Below are positions 9,544-15,896 of a DNA stretch of 17,459 nucleotides, in pieces. The position numbers were made by a program, and so were the translations under genes. Position 1 is the stretch's first letter, and every line of letters begins with the position of its first letter. The notes below the pieces were generated by a model that searched no databases, was not told the origin of the DNA, and saw only the letters and a program-made list of their open reading frames with translations. The stretch is from an uncultured Rhodocyclaceae bacterium (GTDB lineage Bacteria > Pseudomonadota > Gammaproteobacteria > Burkholderiales > Rhodocyclaceae), in assembly GCA_903950295.1 (NCBI GenBank), contig CAJBAP010000164.1, positions 1 to 17,459 of the forward strand. Reading direction: 5' to 3'.

Positions 9544-10243
9544 TCAAAACGAAATGCGTCGCCAGCGGGCGGTGGATAAGCCCAAACGCACGGCGCATCC
9601 CTATGTCGCCATCGAACATCGCGTGATCGATAGCCCTGCCTATGCGGCTCTCGGCTTTGCAGCACGCAACCTCATCGATCTGATGGCCCGGCAACTGACG
9701 CGAGACAACAACGGCCATCTGCAGGCGACGTTCACATGGTGCAAGCGCTATGGATTCGGATCTGAGCATACCTTGCGTGACGCTATCACTGACCTGATAT
9801 CTCACGGTTTCATCTTCAAGACCCGCAGTCACGGCGCCAATGGGGCATGGGCCAGGTATGCGCTGACCTGGTTGCCAATCAAGAAAGCGGACGGACTCTA
9901 TCTCGAAAACTTCAAGCCTTTTGCTTATCGGGAGTGGCTCCCTAAAGTCATGTCAAATGGTTTTTCCTCACGGCAGAAAGTGCAGGAACAGTCCGGCAGA
10001 AAGTGCAGTTTCACCCCCCAACATCCGGCAGAAAGTGCAGGAAGTGGTACGGCAGAAAGTGCAGTGTATGAAACATGTTGCCATGGTAGTGCAGATGTAC
10101 CGCACGTTTTGCAGTCCGGCGACCGTGGCATCGAACGTCTTGGCGGCGCTGCCTGGATGACCCCTTACCTCGCCCGACTGGCCGATCGTGGGCTGGCCGG
10201 TCGCCAGTGCTTTCAAGTTCCCAAGGGAGTGACATTGCAATGA
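9533..10243 (+). CDS. Winged-helix replication initiator candidate containing iterons in its gene
   Basis: A 236-residue protein starting at ATG 9533 (GGAGG at 9520-9524, eight bases away) and overlapping the primase end by 11 bp. Residues about 20-125 look like a winged-helix DNA-binding domain with pieces ARNLIDLMARQL, TLRDAITDLISHGFIFKT and ARYALTWLP, similar in style to RepA- or phage-O-type initiator domains. The rest is low-complexity: residues 147-177 are encoded by four 15-bp direct repeats, which translate differently in each case because they lie in different frames. This suggests the DNA, not the peptide, is conserved there, just as lambda O carries the origin inside its own gene. 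The C-terminal part, after residue 180, has no recognised domain. Initiator function is inferred from domain type, gene order and repeats. Confidence 0.72.
   Translation: MGVDQNEMRRQRAVDKPKRTAHPYVAIEHRVIDSPAYAALGFAARNLIDLMARQLTRDNNGHLQATFTWCKRYGFGSEHTLRDAITDLISHGFIFKTRSHGANGAWARYALTWLPIKKADGLYLENFKPFAYREWLPKVMSNGFSSRQKVQEQSGRKCSFTPQHPAESAGSGTAESAVYETCCHGSADVPHVLQSGDRGIERLGGAAWMTPYLARLADRGLAGRQCFQVPKGVTLQ
9971..10064 (+). repeat. Four-copy iteron array, candidate replication origin
   Basis: CGGCAGAAAGTGCAG occurs exactly at 9971-9985, 9994-10008, 10026-10040 and 10050-10064. Start-to-start spacings are 23, 32 and 24 bp. A further partial match (GTAGTGCAG) lies near 10086-10094. All copies are in the same orientation and within the winged-helix gene, translating as RQKVQ, GRKCS-like, AESA and AESA. 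The short AT-rich TTTTTCC stretch at 9961 lies next to copy 1. The features match iteron-type origins; strand opening and binding by the encoded protein are inferred. Confidence 0.8.
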
Positions 10244-10701
10244 CGCAAACCCTGCCGCCGCTGTCAATGTTCGCTCAACTACTGTCTGCCTCCGCCAGCG
10301 CCGCCCAAGCCAAGGCAGCCCCGCGTCAGTGGCTGGACAACCCGTTTCCGCCAGGAATGCATGAGGGATCGGCAACGAGCAAGGTGCTCGCAGAGTTGCG
10401 CCGCGTAGCTCCGCAAAGCGTCGAGCATGGCCAGTTGCGTTTCAACCTGAATGCTTCACGTGGGATGGTTACAAGGGCGCTGAAATATCTTGAAGCTCAA
10501 TTTCTGGTATCCCGCGTACACGACGGCAACCGCACTTTGCGCGCTGGCGTGCCGTCCTACCTGCGCCGACTATCGGCAATGCATCTCTACACGCCTGCCC
10601 GGTGCAATAACTCGCTGACACTGATTTGCAGGCAACGGCAGATGCGCAGCAGGTTGATGATGGTCATGTTGTGCTCGCCGCGTTCAATCCCACCCATATA
10701 G
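10240..10701 (+). CDS. Winged-helix-like protein at the end of the replication operon, C-terminus probably altered
   Basis: A 153-residue frame starting in an ATGA overlap with the initiator gene (10240-10243). Residues about 45-104 look like a winged helix (SATSKVLAELRRVAPQSV, NASRGMVTRALKYLEAQF, VSRVHDGNRTLRAG), as expected for a phage regulator or replication accessory protein. From about residue 116 on, the frame runs antisense to the XRE gene (10587-10832), and its last 35 residues are an unusual Arg/Met/Ser-rich tail (RQRQMRSRLMMVMLCSPR). I suspect the original C-terminus was replaced at a junction close to 10580. Domain assignment is weak-to-moderate. Confidence 0.6.
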   Translation: MTQTLPPLSMFAQLLSASASAAQAKAAPRQWLDNPFPPGMHEGSATSKVLAELRRVAPQSVEHGQLRFNLNASRGMVTRALKYLEAQFLVSRVHDGNRTLRAGVPSYLRRLSAMHLYTPARCNNSLTLICRQRQMRSRLMMVMLCSPRSIPPI

Positions 10702-10832
10702 CTGCGATCAACTCCGGACTCATGGGCCAATGCTTCTTGCGACAAACCGGCCTCAGCACGCAGTTCGCGAATTGCTTGTCCGATATCCACAAGCGCGGGA
10801 TTGCCAGCATGAATTGGAGATGGTCTTGCCAT
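10587..10832 (-). CDS. XRE-family transcriptional regulator
   Basis: An 81-residue, single-domain Cro/CI-type regulator. The HTH region is clear: IGQAIRELRAEAGLSQEALA, then HESGVDRSYMGGIERGEHN, followed by INLLRICRCLQISVSELL. The start MARPSPIHAGNPALVDIG at ATG 10832 is typical of this sub-type; the frame is open further upstream to 10928, but the extra residues are not family-like. There is no convincing ribosome site. It runs antisense to the 3' end of the replication operon (115 bp overlap) and diverges from the membrane-protein genes at 11002. A short inverted repeat ACGCA-N5-TGCGT at 10920-10934 in the divergent region could be an operator, but that is a guess. Confidence 0.85.
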   Translation of the reverse strand: MARPSPIHAGNPALVDIGQAIRELRAEAGLSQEALAHESGVDRSYMGGIERGEHNMTIINLLRICRCLQISVSELLHRAGV

Positions 10833-11001
10833 ATCCGAATGCTGGGGTCTTGCCGTACCTGGCACCACGGGATAGGATACCCATACGAAAACTTCGGCGT
10901 GGGTAAGAAATAGCTGGTCACGCATCAACTGCGTCGTTAAGCATAGGAAAGGTATAAAGGTGGATCACATGACTTGCGTATATCACTGCCATTGACCAGC
11001 A

Positions 11002-11340
11002 ATGTCATCCACGACTGAAAAAATCGTTGGTGCTTTGCTGTTGACCGGTGTGATGGCCTGGGGTTATCAGTCATGGATCGCCAAACCAAAAGATCAAAAA
11101 CAGCAACGCAACATTACTGAACGTCAGGCTGAAGATTCCCAGCGTTTCAAGGATTGGGCCTACGTCGCTAAGGAAAAGCAAATCACGCCAGGTGAAACGA
11201 TCAAGTTGGTCATCATTCCTGGGCCGCTTGGCTATGATTTGTTCGATACCAAATGCCTGATCTACACGCACCAGGAATTCAAGACGAGTTCAATGGTCTG
11301 CCCAGACGCTGACAAGGACAACATCAGGGAGAGCGAATGA
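11002..11340 (+). CDS. Small membrane-anchored hypothetical protein
   Basis: A 112-residue protein with one N-terminal hydrophobic helix (about residues 8-24, VGALLLTGVMAWGYQSW) followed by a polar, charged domain with two cysteines (TKCLIYTH and SMVCPDA). It is probably inner-membrane anchored with the rest on one side; the side cannot be decided here. The ribosome site is weak. It overlaps the next gene by an ATGA junction (11337-11340), so the two are probably made as a pair. No family is recognised. Base composition here is less GC-rich than the replication operon. Confidence 0.62.
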   Translation: MSSTTEKIVGALLLTGVMAWGYQSWIAKPKDQKQQRNITERQAEDSQRFKDWAYVAKEKQITPGETIKLVIIPGPLGYDLFDTKCLIYTHQEFKTSSMVCPDADKDNIRESE

Positions 11341-11696
11341 CAGCAGTCCAGGAGAAGATACTCAAGGCAGCGCTTGCGGCGATAGTTGTCACCATGCTGT
11401 TCCCGCCGTTTGTTGCGCCGATTGGGGTTGGCACAATGCAAGGGATAGGGTTTGGCTTTCTGCTGTCGTGGCCAGAGCGTGGCATGGTGCATGTCGAACT
11501 GCTGCTGGCAGAATGGTTCGCAATCGGCATCGCTACTCGCATCATGTGGGTACTCTCCCGCCCATCAACACCCACAAACCTTGCTGGATCTCTGTGCCTG
11601 GCAATCAACCGTTATGCCGACGTGAAAATTGAGACAGCGCGCATTCAGGCAGACGCAACAATTAGAGCGGCCGAAATAACCTCAAAACGACAGTAG
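11337..11696 (+). CDS. Small two-helix membrane protein
   Basis: A 119-residue protein starting at ATG 11337, coupled to the gene before by ATGA and with a good ribosome site AGGGAG at 11326-11331. Two hydrophobic segments are visible (about 11-46 with a proline/glycine-rich middle, and about 54-73). The C-terminal part, VKIETARIQADATIRAAEI, is a helical, charged tail probably in the cytoplasm. This layout resembles many unassigned phage- or plasmid-borne membrane proteins; I do not recognise it. It converges with the NrtR-like gene. Confidence 0.62.
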   Translation: MTAVQEKILKAALAAIVVTMLFPPFVAPIGVGTMQGIGFGFLLSWPERGMVHVELLLAEWFAIGIATRIMWVLSRPSTPTNLAGSLCLAINRYADVKIETARIQADATIRAAEITSKRQ

Positions 11697-11731
11697 TCGC
11701 GCGTCGCCCTGCCTGCGCCACTTTTTTAGAG

Positions 11732-11804
11732 TTTCATGCGAGAGAGGGGGGATGCGGTTCATAAAAGATTCAGTCGGATGTCCTATCGCAGTACTCGCAT
11801 GAAA
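11732..11804. repeat. 11-bp perfect inverted repeat with 51-bp spacer at the convergent gene junction
   Basis: TTTCATGCGAG at 11732-11742 is the exact reverse complement of CTCGCATGAAA at 11794-11804. The right arm lies inside the last codons of the NrtR-like gene and the left arm in the gap, just after a TTTTTT run at 11722-11727. It is not a normal terminator because the spacer is long and no T-run follows either arm. It may be a chance or a trace of a duplication/inversion. Confidence 0.5.
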
Positions 11805-12466
11805 AGCTGCGCCGGCCTAAACGCGCCCGTCCTCATTTCACCCTCGATGGGCTCAACCAACTTCCGTTCATCAAGCTTTCGCCTGAAGCTGGATTTATCT
11901 AGCCGGCGGTCCAAGATCTGCTCACAAGTTGCCTGCAGTTCGCCTAGGGTGAATTGCTCGGGCAGGAATCCAAATGGAAGCTCCATGCGCTCAATCTCTG
12001 ACCGGGTAGCAGTTACTGCCTGGGCAATCAGTTGCGCATGATCGAATGCGAGCTTGGTATCAATCATGGCCTGATCGGCTGGTCGCCAGGTTAGTGCCTC
12101 AATCCGTTTCCCTGCCTTGGGATCAAATGCCTCCGCTGGCAGTAGACCGCGAAAAACAATACTCAATCCCCACTCGGAACGAGGGTCGCGTGATACGCCG
12201 CCTACAGCACATAGCTGTCGCAGGTATGGCAACTCGACTTCCAAGCGTTCCAACGCAACCCGCTGGACGGCAGCCTCAAGATCCTCATCCAGATCGATCC
12301 GGATTACCCCGCCTGGCAGGCACCAACGTCCGGCATAGGGGGCTTTGCTCCGCTTGGCCAGCAATACATTCAGGGAGTCATCGACGATGCTCAGGATGGT
12401 GATTTCCACCCGGCAGAAGGGCATCGGGTGTACTTTGCTTGGGGGTTGTTGGACAGCAGTACTCAT
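11783..12466 (-). CDS. NrtR-like Nudix/winged-helix transcriptional regulator
   Basis: A 227-residue protein with an N-terminal Nudix domain and a C-terminal winged helix (about 150-227, LPEQFTLGELQATCEQIL then SSFRRKLDERKLVEP and a GAFRPAQLF wing), the layout of NrtR. NrtR-family repressors sense ADP-ribose or related NAD metabolites and control NAD and sugar genes. The Nudix box is degenerate: after GGVIRIDLDEDLEAAVQ the usual R-E-x-x-E-E is R69-V70-A71-L72-E73-R74, so hydrolysis is unlikely, in line with a sensing role. I chose ATG 12466; a GTG at 12469 is possible. TTAAGGAG, read on the minus strand from 12480, is a good ribosome site. Two 21-bp palindromes follow immediately upstream, before the divergent phosphatase gene. 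The ligand here is inferred from the family, not shown. Confidence 0.85.
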   Translation of the reverse strand: MSTAVQQPPSKVHPMPFCRVEITILSIVDDSLNVLLAKRSKAPYAGRWCLPGGVIRIDLDEDLEAAVQRVALERLEVELPYLRQLCAVGGVSRDPRSEWGLSIVFRGLLPAEAFDPKAGKRIEALTWRPADQAMIDTKLAFDHAQLIAQAVTATRSEIERMELPFGFLPEQFTLGELQATCEQILDRRLDKSSFRRKLDERKLVEPIEGEMRTGAFRPAQLFMRVLR

Positions 12467-12479
12467 CACAGTCTCCTTA

Positions 12480-12532
12480 ATAGTTGCATTGTGCCACTAA
12501 CTGCGCTAGACTTAGTAGCGTGATGCAACTAA
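12480..12532. promoter_or_regulatory. Two 21-bp palindromic operators in the divergent promoter region
   Basis: Site 1 (12480-12500) is ATAGTTGC-N5-GCCACTAA and site 2 (12512-12532) is TTAGTAGC-N5-GCAACTAA. They share the form TTAGTNGC-N5-GCNACTAA, and their centres are 32 bp apart, close to three helical turns. Site 1 abuts the ribosome site of the NrtR-like gene and site 2 ends 18 bp before the phosphatase start. They are well placed to be bound by the NrtR-like protein and to control both genes. TTGCAT 12484-12489 and TAGACT 12507-12512, 17 bp apart, could be a weak -35/-10 pair for the phosphatase. Confidence 0.75.
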
Positions 12533-12549
12533 TAGGCATGGAGTGCCAA

Positions 12550-13473
12550 ATGAACTACGACATCGTTGGCGATATACACGGGCAGCTAGGCAAGCTGGAA
12601 GCGCTGCTCAAGAAGCTTGGTTACCGGATTAAGGATGGTGCTTACCGCAACCCCGAAGGACGGATGGCAGTTTTCCTGGGTGACTTGGTTGAACGGGGGC
12701 CTGGACAGGTCGAGGTCATTCGCATTGTTCAGCGCATGATCGAGGCTGGCAGCGGACTATCCATCATGGGAAACCACGAGTGGAACGCGATCCGGTTTGT
12801 TACCCGTGATGCCAAAGGCAATCTAGTCAAAGAGCGCGACCCAAACAAGACCAAGGAGCACGCCGCTTTTCTGGAGCAAGTCGGGGGTGAGGGCACCAAT
12901 CTCCACAATGAATTGGTTAATTGGTTCAAGACGCTTCCACCTTTCCTTGAATTGAACGGCATTCAGGTTTGCCACGCCTGGTGGAAACCCGAGAGCATCG
13001 ACGTGATCAGGTCGGGTTTGACCGATCGTGGTGTTCTGGATGGCGACTTCCTGTTTGACTCCTTCATCAAGCGGACGTCAGCCTGGCGTGCGATCGAAGA
13101 TGTAACAAAGGGCTACGAGGTTGAAATGGGCAATGGCGCAAGCTTTCTTGATAACAACGGCATTCCCCGCAAGGAAATCCGCGTCCGGTGGTGGGATGCG
13201 TCGGCAACTACCTATCGGGCGGCAGCGCTTGTTCCGGAAAGTGAGCGGGAGCGTATTCCTGATGAGGCCATGCCTGCTACGGTCAGCTTGGGTGCAGTGG
13301 GGACGGTTCCTACGTTTGTTGGCCACTATTGGCTGACGGGCCAGCCAGGCATTCAGAACCCCACGACTGCCGTCTTGGACTATGGCGCTGGCAAGGCCGG
13401 TCCATTGGTGGCTTATCGGTGGGAAGGCGAGCCGGTATTGAGCAATGACAACTTGGTGTGGGTAACCCTTTGA
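12550..13473 (+). CDS. PPP-type metallophosphatase (serine/threonine phosphatase / ApaH-like superfamily)
   Basis: A 307-residue protein with the calcineurin-like fold. Metal-binding motifs are GDIHG at 7-11, GDLVERG at 44-50 (the usual D of GDxxDRG is E49) and GNHE at 74-77, with later His-containing motifs VCHAWW and FVGHYW. The family covers protein phosphatases and diadenosine-tetraphosphate hydrolases; the substrate cannot be read from the sequence. I chose ATG 12550, with GGAG at 12540-12543 six bases away, because it begins right at the first motif. Upstream in-frame starts at 12523 and 12538 would overlap operator 2. It is divergent from the NrtR-like regulator and likely controlled by it; with an ADP-ribose-sensing partner, a nucleotide or NAD-derived substrate is tempting but only inference. 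Confidence 0.87.
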   Translation: MNYDIVGDIHGQLGKLEALLKKLGYRIKDGAYRNPEGRMAVFLGDLVERGPGQVEVIRIVQRMIEAGSGLSIMGNHEWNAIRFVTRDAKGNLVKERDPNKTKEHAAFLEQVGGEGTNLHNELVNWFKTLPPFLELNGIQVCHAWWKPESIDVIRSGLTDRGVLDGDFLFDSFIKRTSAWRAIEDVTKGYEVEMGNGASFLDNNGIPRKEIRVRWWDASATTYRAAALVPESERERIPDEAMPATVSLGAVGTVPTFVGHYWLTGQPGIQNPTTAVLDYGAGKAGPLVAYRWEGEPVLSNDNLVWVTL

Positions 13474-13510
13474 AAGCAGGGTTTCCCCTTTTGTGTTGAG
13501 GGGCGGTGCA

Positions 13511-14665
13511 ATGTCAGATATTTTTGAATTACTCAATAAATCGGTGGCAACCAATGCTGCCCAGATTGTCGCGGATGCTGCACAGGCGCAACTGATGCGC
13601 AGCAAACACATGCTTTCCGAGGATGACTCCGTTCTTGAAAATACATGGGAAGAAATCTGTGTTCAGGTTCAGGGGGAGCGAGGTTTATTTTGGGAATCCT
13701 ATGAGAGCGCGATGCGCGATGCTGTTTTGGGCGCTCTGCAGTTCATTGACAGGAGTGCACTGAAATCACTCTGGCTTTACACGAATGAAGGCTGCGATCT
13801 GCTATATGAACTTGAAGAGGATCAGGAAACTGGACGTGCCAGTCAAGCCGACTATGCACCACCCGATATTTCCGTTGATGAGGAAGCAATCGCGGACGAT
13901 ATTGTCTCCAACCATCTTCTTCAGATCGCTGTCGACTATAGGAATTCCCGGATCGAGGTGTACCTTTGTCCGGGCCGTGATGATATCTATGACGATGACG
14001 ATGAAGTTGATAATGATTCCACTGAGCACAGTGATAAAAACTCTTCACAACTTACCAAAGTCCGTGAAGTCGAGTATTACGACGACACATGGGATTCGAG
14101 CAATTACCTGGTGTGCTTCGATCGCTACTACATCTTTGCCATTCGCCCGAAAGATGCAGAGCCGAAATGGGAGTACCTGCACCCAGATGGCGCGCGTTGG
14201 GATGCGGTGCATCAGCGTGTCTACCGTAATTTCCGGGCCGACCGAATCAATCGAGATCAGCTACCCGTGAATCTACCGCCGCCGCCGGATTCCATCGCGC
14301 CAGATCTGCTACTTCCATTACCGCCTCCGCCACCGGAGATCTTTTTGCGGTCCGACTATCCGAATCTTGATAAACGGTTGCAGGAGAGGGGCGGCGCAAT
14401 GCCCCTGTACCTTGTCTTGATGGAGGACTTATACGAATCCAGTAGTGGTGATGGCAAATTTCACTACCCAGAGACGCTGTTTTTTAGCGATGAAGAGGCA
14501 CGTGCATTTAATGGCTCAGGCGACGGAGCATATGCCTACCATGTCCGAACTGGACTAGTGTGGCTCACTGGCAGTGAAATCGGCTGCAAGGTGCCTGGTT
14601 GGACCTTCGATCACTTCAGTCATGGCGAAGTAATGCGACTGGCTGAAACAAAGTTGAACACTTAG
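13511..14665 (+). CDS. Acidic, proline-rich protein of unknown function
   Basis: A 384-residue protein starting at ATG 13511 with GAGGGG at 13498-13503 seven bases upstream, 37 bp after the phosphatase. The N-terminal part (1-100) is helical and amphipathic. A very acidic linker follows (DDIYDDDDEVDNDSTEHSD at about 159-177), then a globular-looking segment with many aromatics (VCFDRYYIFAIRP, WEYLHPDGARWDAVHQRVY), a proline repeat (LPPPPDSIAP and LPLPPPPPE) and a C-terminal domain. There is no signal peptide and no membrane helix. I recognise no family. The composition is more AT-rich than the core genes. Its role in a local cluster is open. Confidence 0.75.
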   Translation: MSDIFELLNKSVATNAAQIVADAAQAQLMRSKHMLSEDDSVLENTWEEICVQVQGERGLFWESYESAMRDAVLGALQFIDRSALKSLWLYTNEGCDLLYELEEDQETGRASQADYAPPDISVDEEAIADDIVSNHLLQIAVDYRNSRIEVYLCPGRDDIYDDDDEVDNDSTEHSDKNSSQLTKVREVEYYDDTWDSSNYLVCFDRYYIFAIRPKDAEPKWEYLHPDGARWDAVHQRVYRNFRADRINRDQLPVNLPPPPDSIAPDLLLPLPPPPPEIFLRSDYPNLDKRLQERGGAMPLYLVLMEDLYESSSGDGKFHYPETLFFSDEEARAFNGSGDGAYAYHVRTGLVWLTGSEIGCKVPGWTFDHFSHGEVMRLAETKLNT

Positions 14666-14686
14666 ACAAGGGTAGTCAGTAAGGCT

Positions 14687-15418
14687 ATGGCCTCGATCAA
14701 TCCTGTAATTGCGATTTACCTTTTGGCGGTAGCACTGGTCGCCTTGCGGCTCGGGTGGCATATGGCATTTCGCCTGGACCGGTTTGATTGGCAGTACGCG
14801 CGGCGTGACGTCTGGTTCATATTAATCGTGGCGTCGCTACTGTGGCCACTGCTTCTGCTTCGCCCCAAAGTGCTGTTGAACCCTGACTATCTTTTTCAGG
14901 TCAGTTTTAGCGAAGCAGCAATGGGGCGCGAGGAGGCACGTTTTTGGAGTAATCCACCGCCTTGCGGTAAGTCGATTCTCTTTCGCCCAATCAGTGTGAT
15001 GCTATCTGGCGGCGAGGGCGAGTTTACGTTCCAAAGTGCCGATGTTGAAAAGGTAATACTGGACAAGTTACGCGAGCACCCGCACCTTGCGAAAAATCAT
15101 GTTGGTTCAGTTTTGAAATGGCTACAGCAGAGGGACGACTCTATTTATAGTCCGACTGTCATACCTGATCAATGGTGGGAGTTTCACAGCATTGCAGATG
15201 ATCTCCTGCGGAGTGGGCATGGTGAGATTCGCTGCCTTAGTTGCAATCAGCACGTTCCGAACACTCTGCTTCGGCAAAACGACTTGAGCGGACAACCCGG
15301 CTGGAACTTCAATCAGCTAAGTTGCCCACGGGGACACACTTTGCTACGGGTGGAAACCATGCACATCTTCGTTGGGTCGCGCAGTGTTGCCGAGCCCGAA
15401 TACGATGGCAATAGCTGA
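14687..15418 (+). CDS. Two-helix membrane protein with zinc-binding C-terminus
   Basis: A 243-residue protein. Two hydrophobic helices lie at about 5-24 and 42-59, separated by a basic hairpin (RLDRFDWQYARRD), so by the positive-inside rule the loop would be in the cytoplasm and both ends outside. That leaves a large domain of unclear side. Near the C-terminus a probable zinc site is C183-x2-C186 (CLSC) and C213-x3-H217 (CPRGH). No family is recognised. The ribosome site is poor (AAGG two bases from the ATG). It starts 21 bp after the acidic protein, same direction, likely same transcript. Confidence 0.68.
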   Translation: MASINPVIAIYLLAVALVALRLGWHMAFRLDRFDWQYARRDVWFILIVASLLWPLLLLRPKVLLNPDYLFQVSFSEAAMGREEARFWSNPPPCGKSILFRPISVMLSGGEGEFTFQSADVEKVILDKLREHPHLAKNHVGSVLKWLQQRDDSIYSPTVIPDQWWEFHSIADDLLRSGHGEIRCLSCNQHVPNTLLRQNDLSGQPGWNFNQLSCPRGHTLLRVETMHIFVGSRSVAEPEYDGNS

Positions 15419-15475
15419 CGATAGCTACTACTCAGAGGTAATGGCCGGCCAGTTTGATCGAAAGGAGGATGTGAA

Positions 15476-15811
15476 ATGAATCTTCATTCAGGAATTGTCT
15501 GCCTGATTAGCGGCGGGCGTACAGAAAATCTCGGCAAGGTGGTTTACATCGTAGGGCCGCCAGAAGATCCAAGGCTTCCCGACCTTGGCGGCGAAGGTCG
15601 GCATTGGGATATACAGATGGTTTCAGGCGAACTGACCGGTAGCGATGGCAATGGCTACCTTCGGGGAAAGATTGGCGAAAAGTGTCTTTCTCCGCAGGAC
15701 TTCACCATGGAGCAAGCTCGGGATATGCGTGAGCGTGGCCTGGCGAAGATTGTCGAGCAGGCGATGACTGAGCTATTCAAGGAGGAGTTGTGGGGAGAGG
15801 CGCCGGAGTGA
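15476..15811 (+). CDS. Hypothetical protein
   Basis: A 111-residue soluble protein starting at ATG 15476 behind an excellent ribosome site, AAAGGAGG at 15461-15468. It begins with a beta-rich stretch (GIVCLISGGRTENLGKVVYIVGPP) that could be an SH3-like barrel, and ends in a charged helix (QARDMRERGLAKIVEQAMTE). A 12-codon frame (ATG 15441, MAGQFDRKEDVK) ends with a stop overlapping this start codon (ATGA), and could couple translation; this may be chance. I do not recognise the family. Confidence 0.7.
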   Translation: MNLHSGIVCLISGGRTENLGKVVYIVGPPEDPRLPDLGGEGRHWDIQMVSGELTGSDGNGYLRGKIGEKCLSPQDFTMEQARDMRERGLAKIVEQAMTELFKEELWGEAPE

Positions 15812-15896
15812 GTGATCAGGAGTCATGGCTCAGCCTAGTCCCGTTACCGCCGACTATTGGCGATCATGTCCCCCAGCGCAATCAACCGAGTCCCCC

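Larger units (their letters stand above)
5345..10586. mobile_element. Left part of an integrated phage- or satellite-like element (replication module)
   Basis: The core gene set stops at the xth start codon. The following block contains phased short repeats, a Rha-like fragment, an AlpA-like regulator and a compact, overlapping replication operon with helicase, primase and initiator candidates. These gene types are characteristic of prophages and satellite elements. No integrase, structural, packaging or conjugation gene is present, and no direct repeat of the xth-proximal sequence was found inside the window. The right boundary is therefore not established. I end it where the last operon gene runs into the antisense XRE gene; the accessory genes further right may belong to the same island. 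Confidence 0.6.

Noticed and set aside
9971..10064. Direct repeats as a CRISPR array
   Set aside because: Repeats are only 15 bp, spacers 8-17 bp of uneven length, they lie within an open coding frame and no cas gene is present.
11698..11727. GC-rich sequence followed by TTTTTT after the 119-residue membrane protein gene as an intrinsic terminator
   Set aside because: The T-run is suggestive, but only a four-pair GCGC stem with a long loop can be drawn and three bases separate it from the T-run.
13466..13490. Possible terminator after the phosphatase (ACCCT...AGGGT then CCCCTTTT)
   Set aside because: Stem of only five pairs that overlaps the stop codon and an impure T-run; too weak to call.
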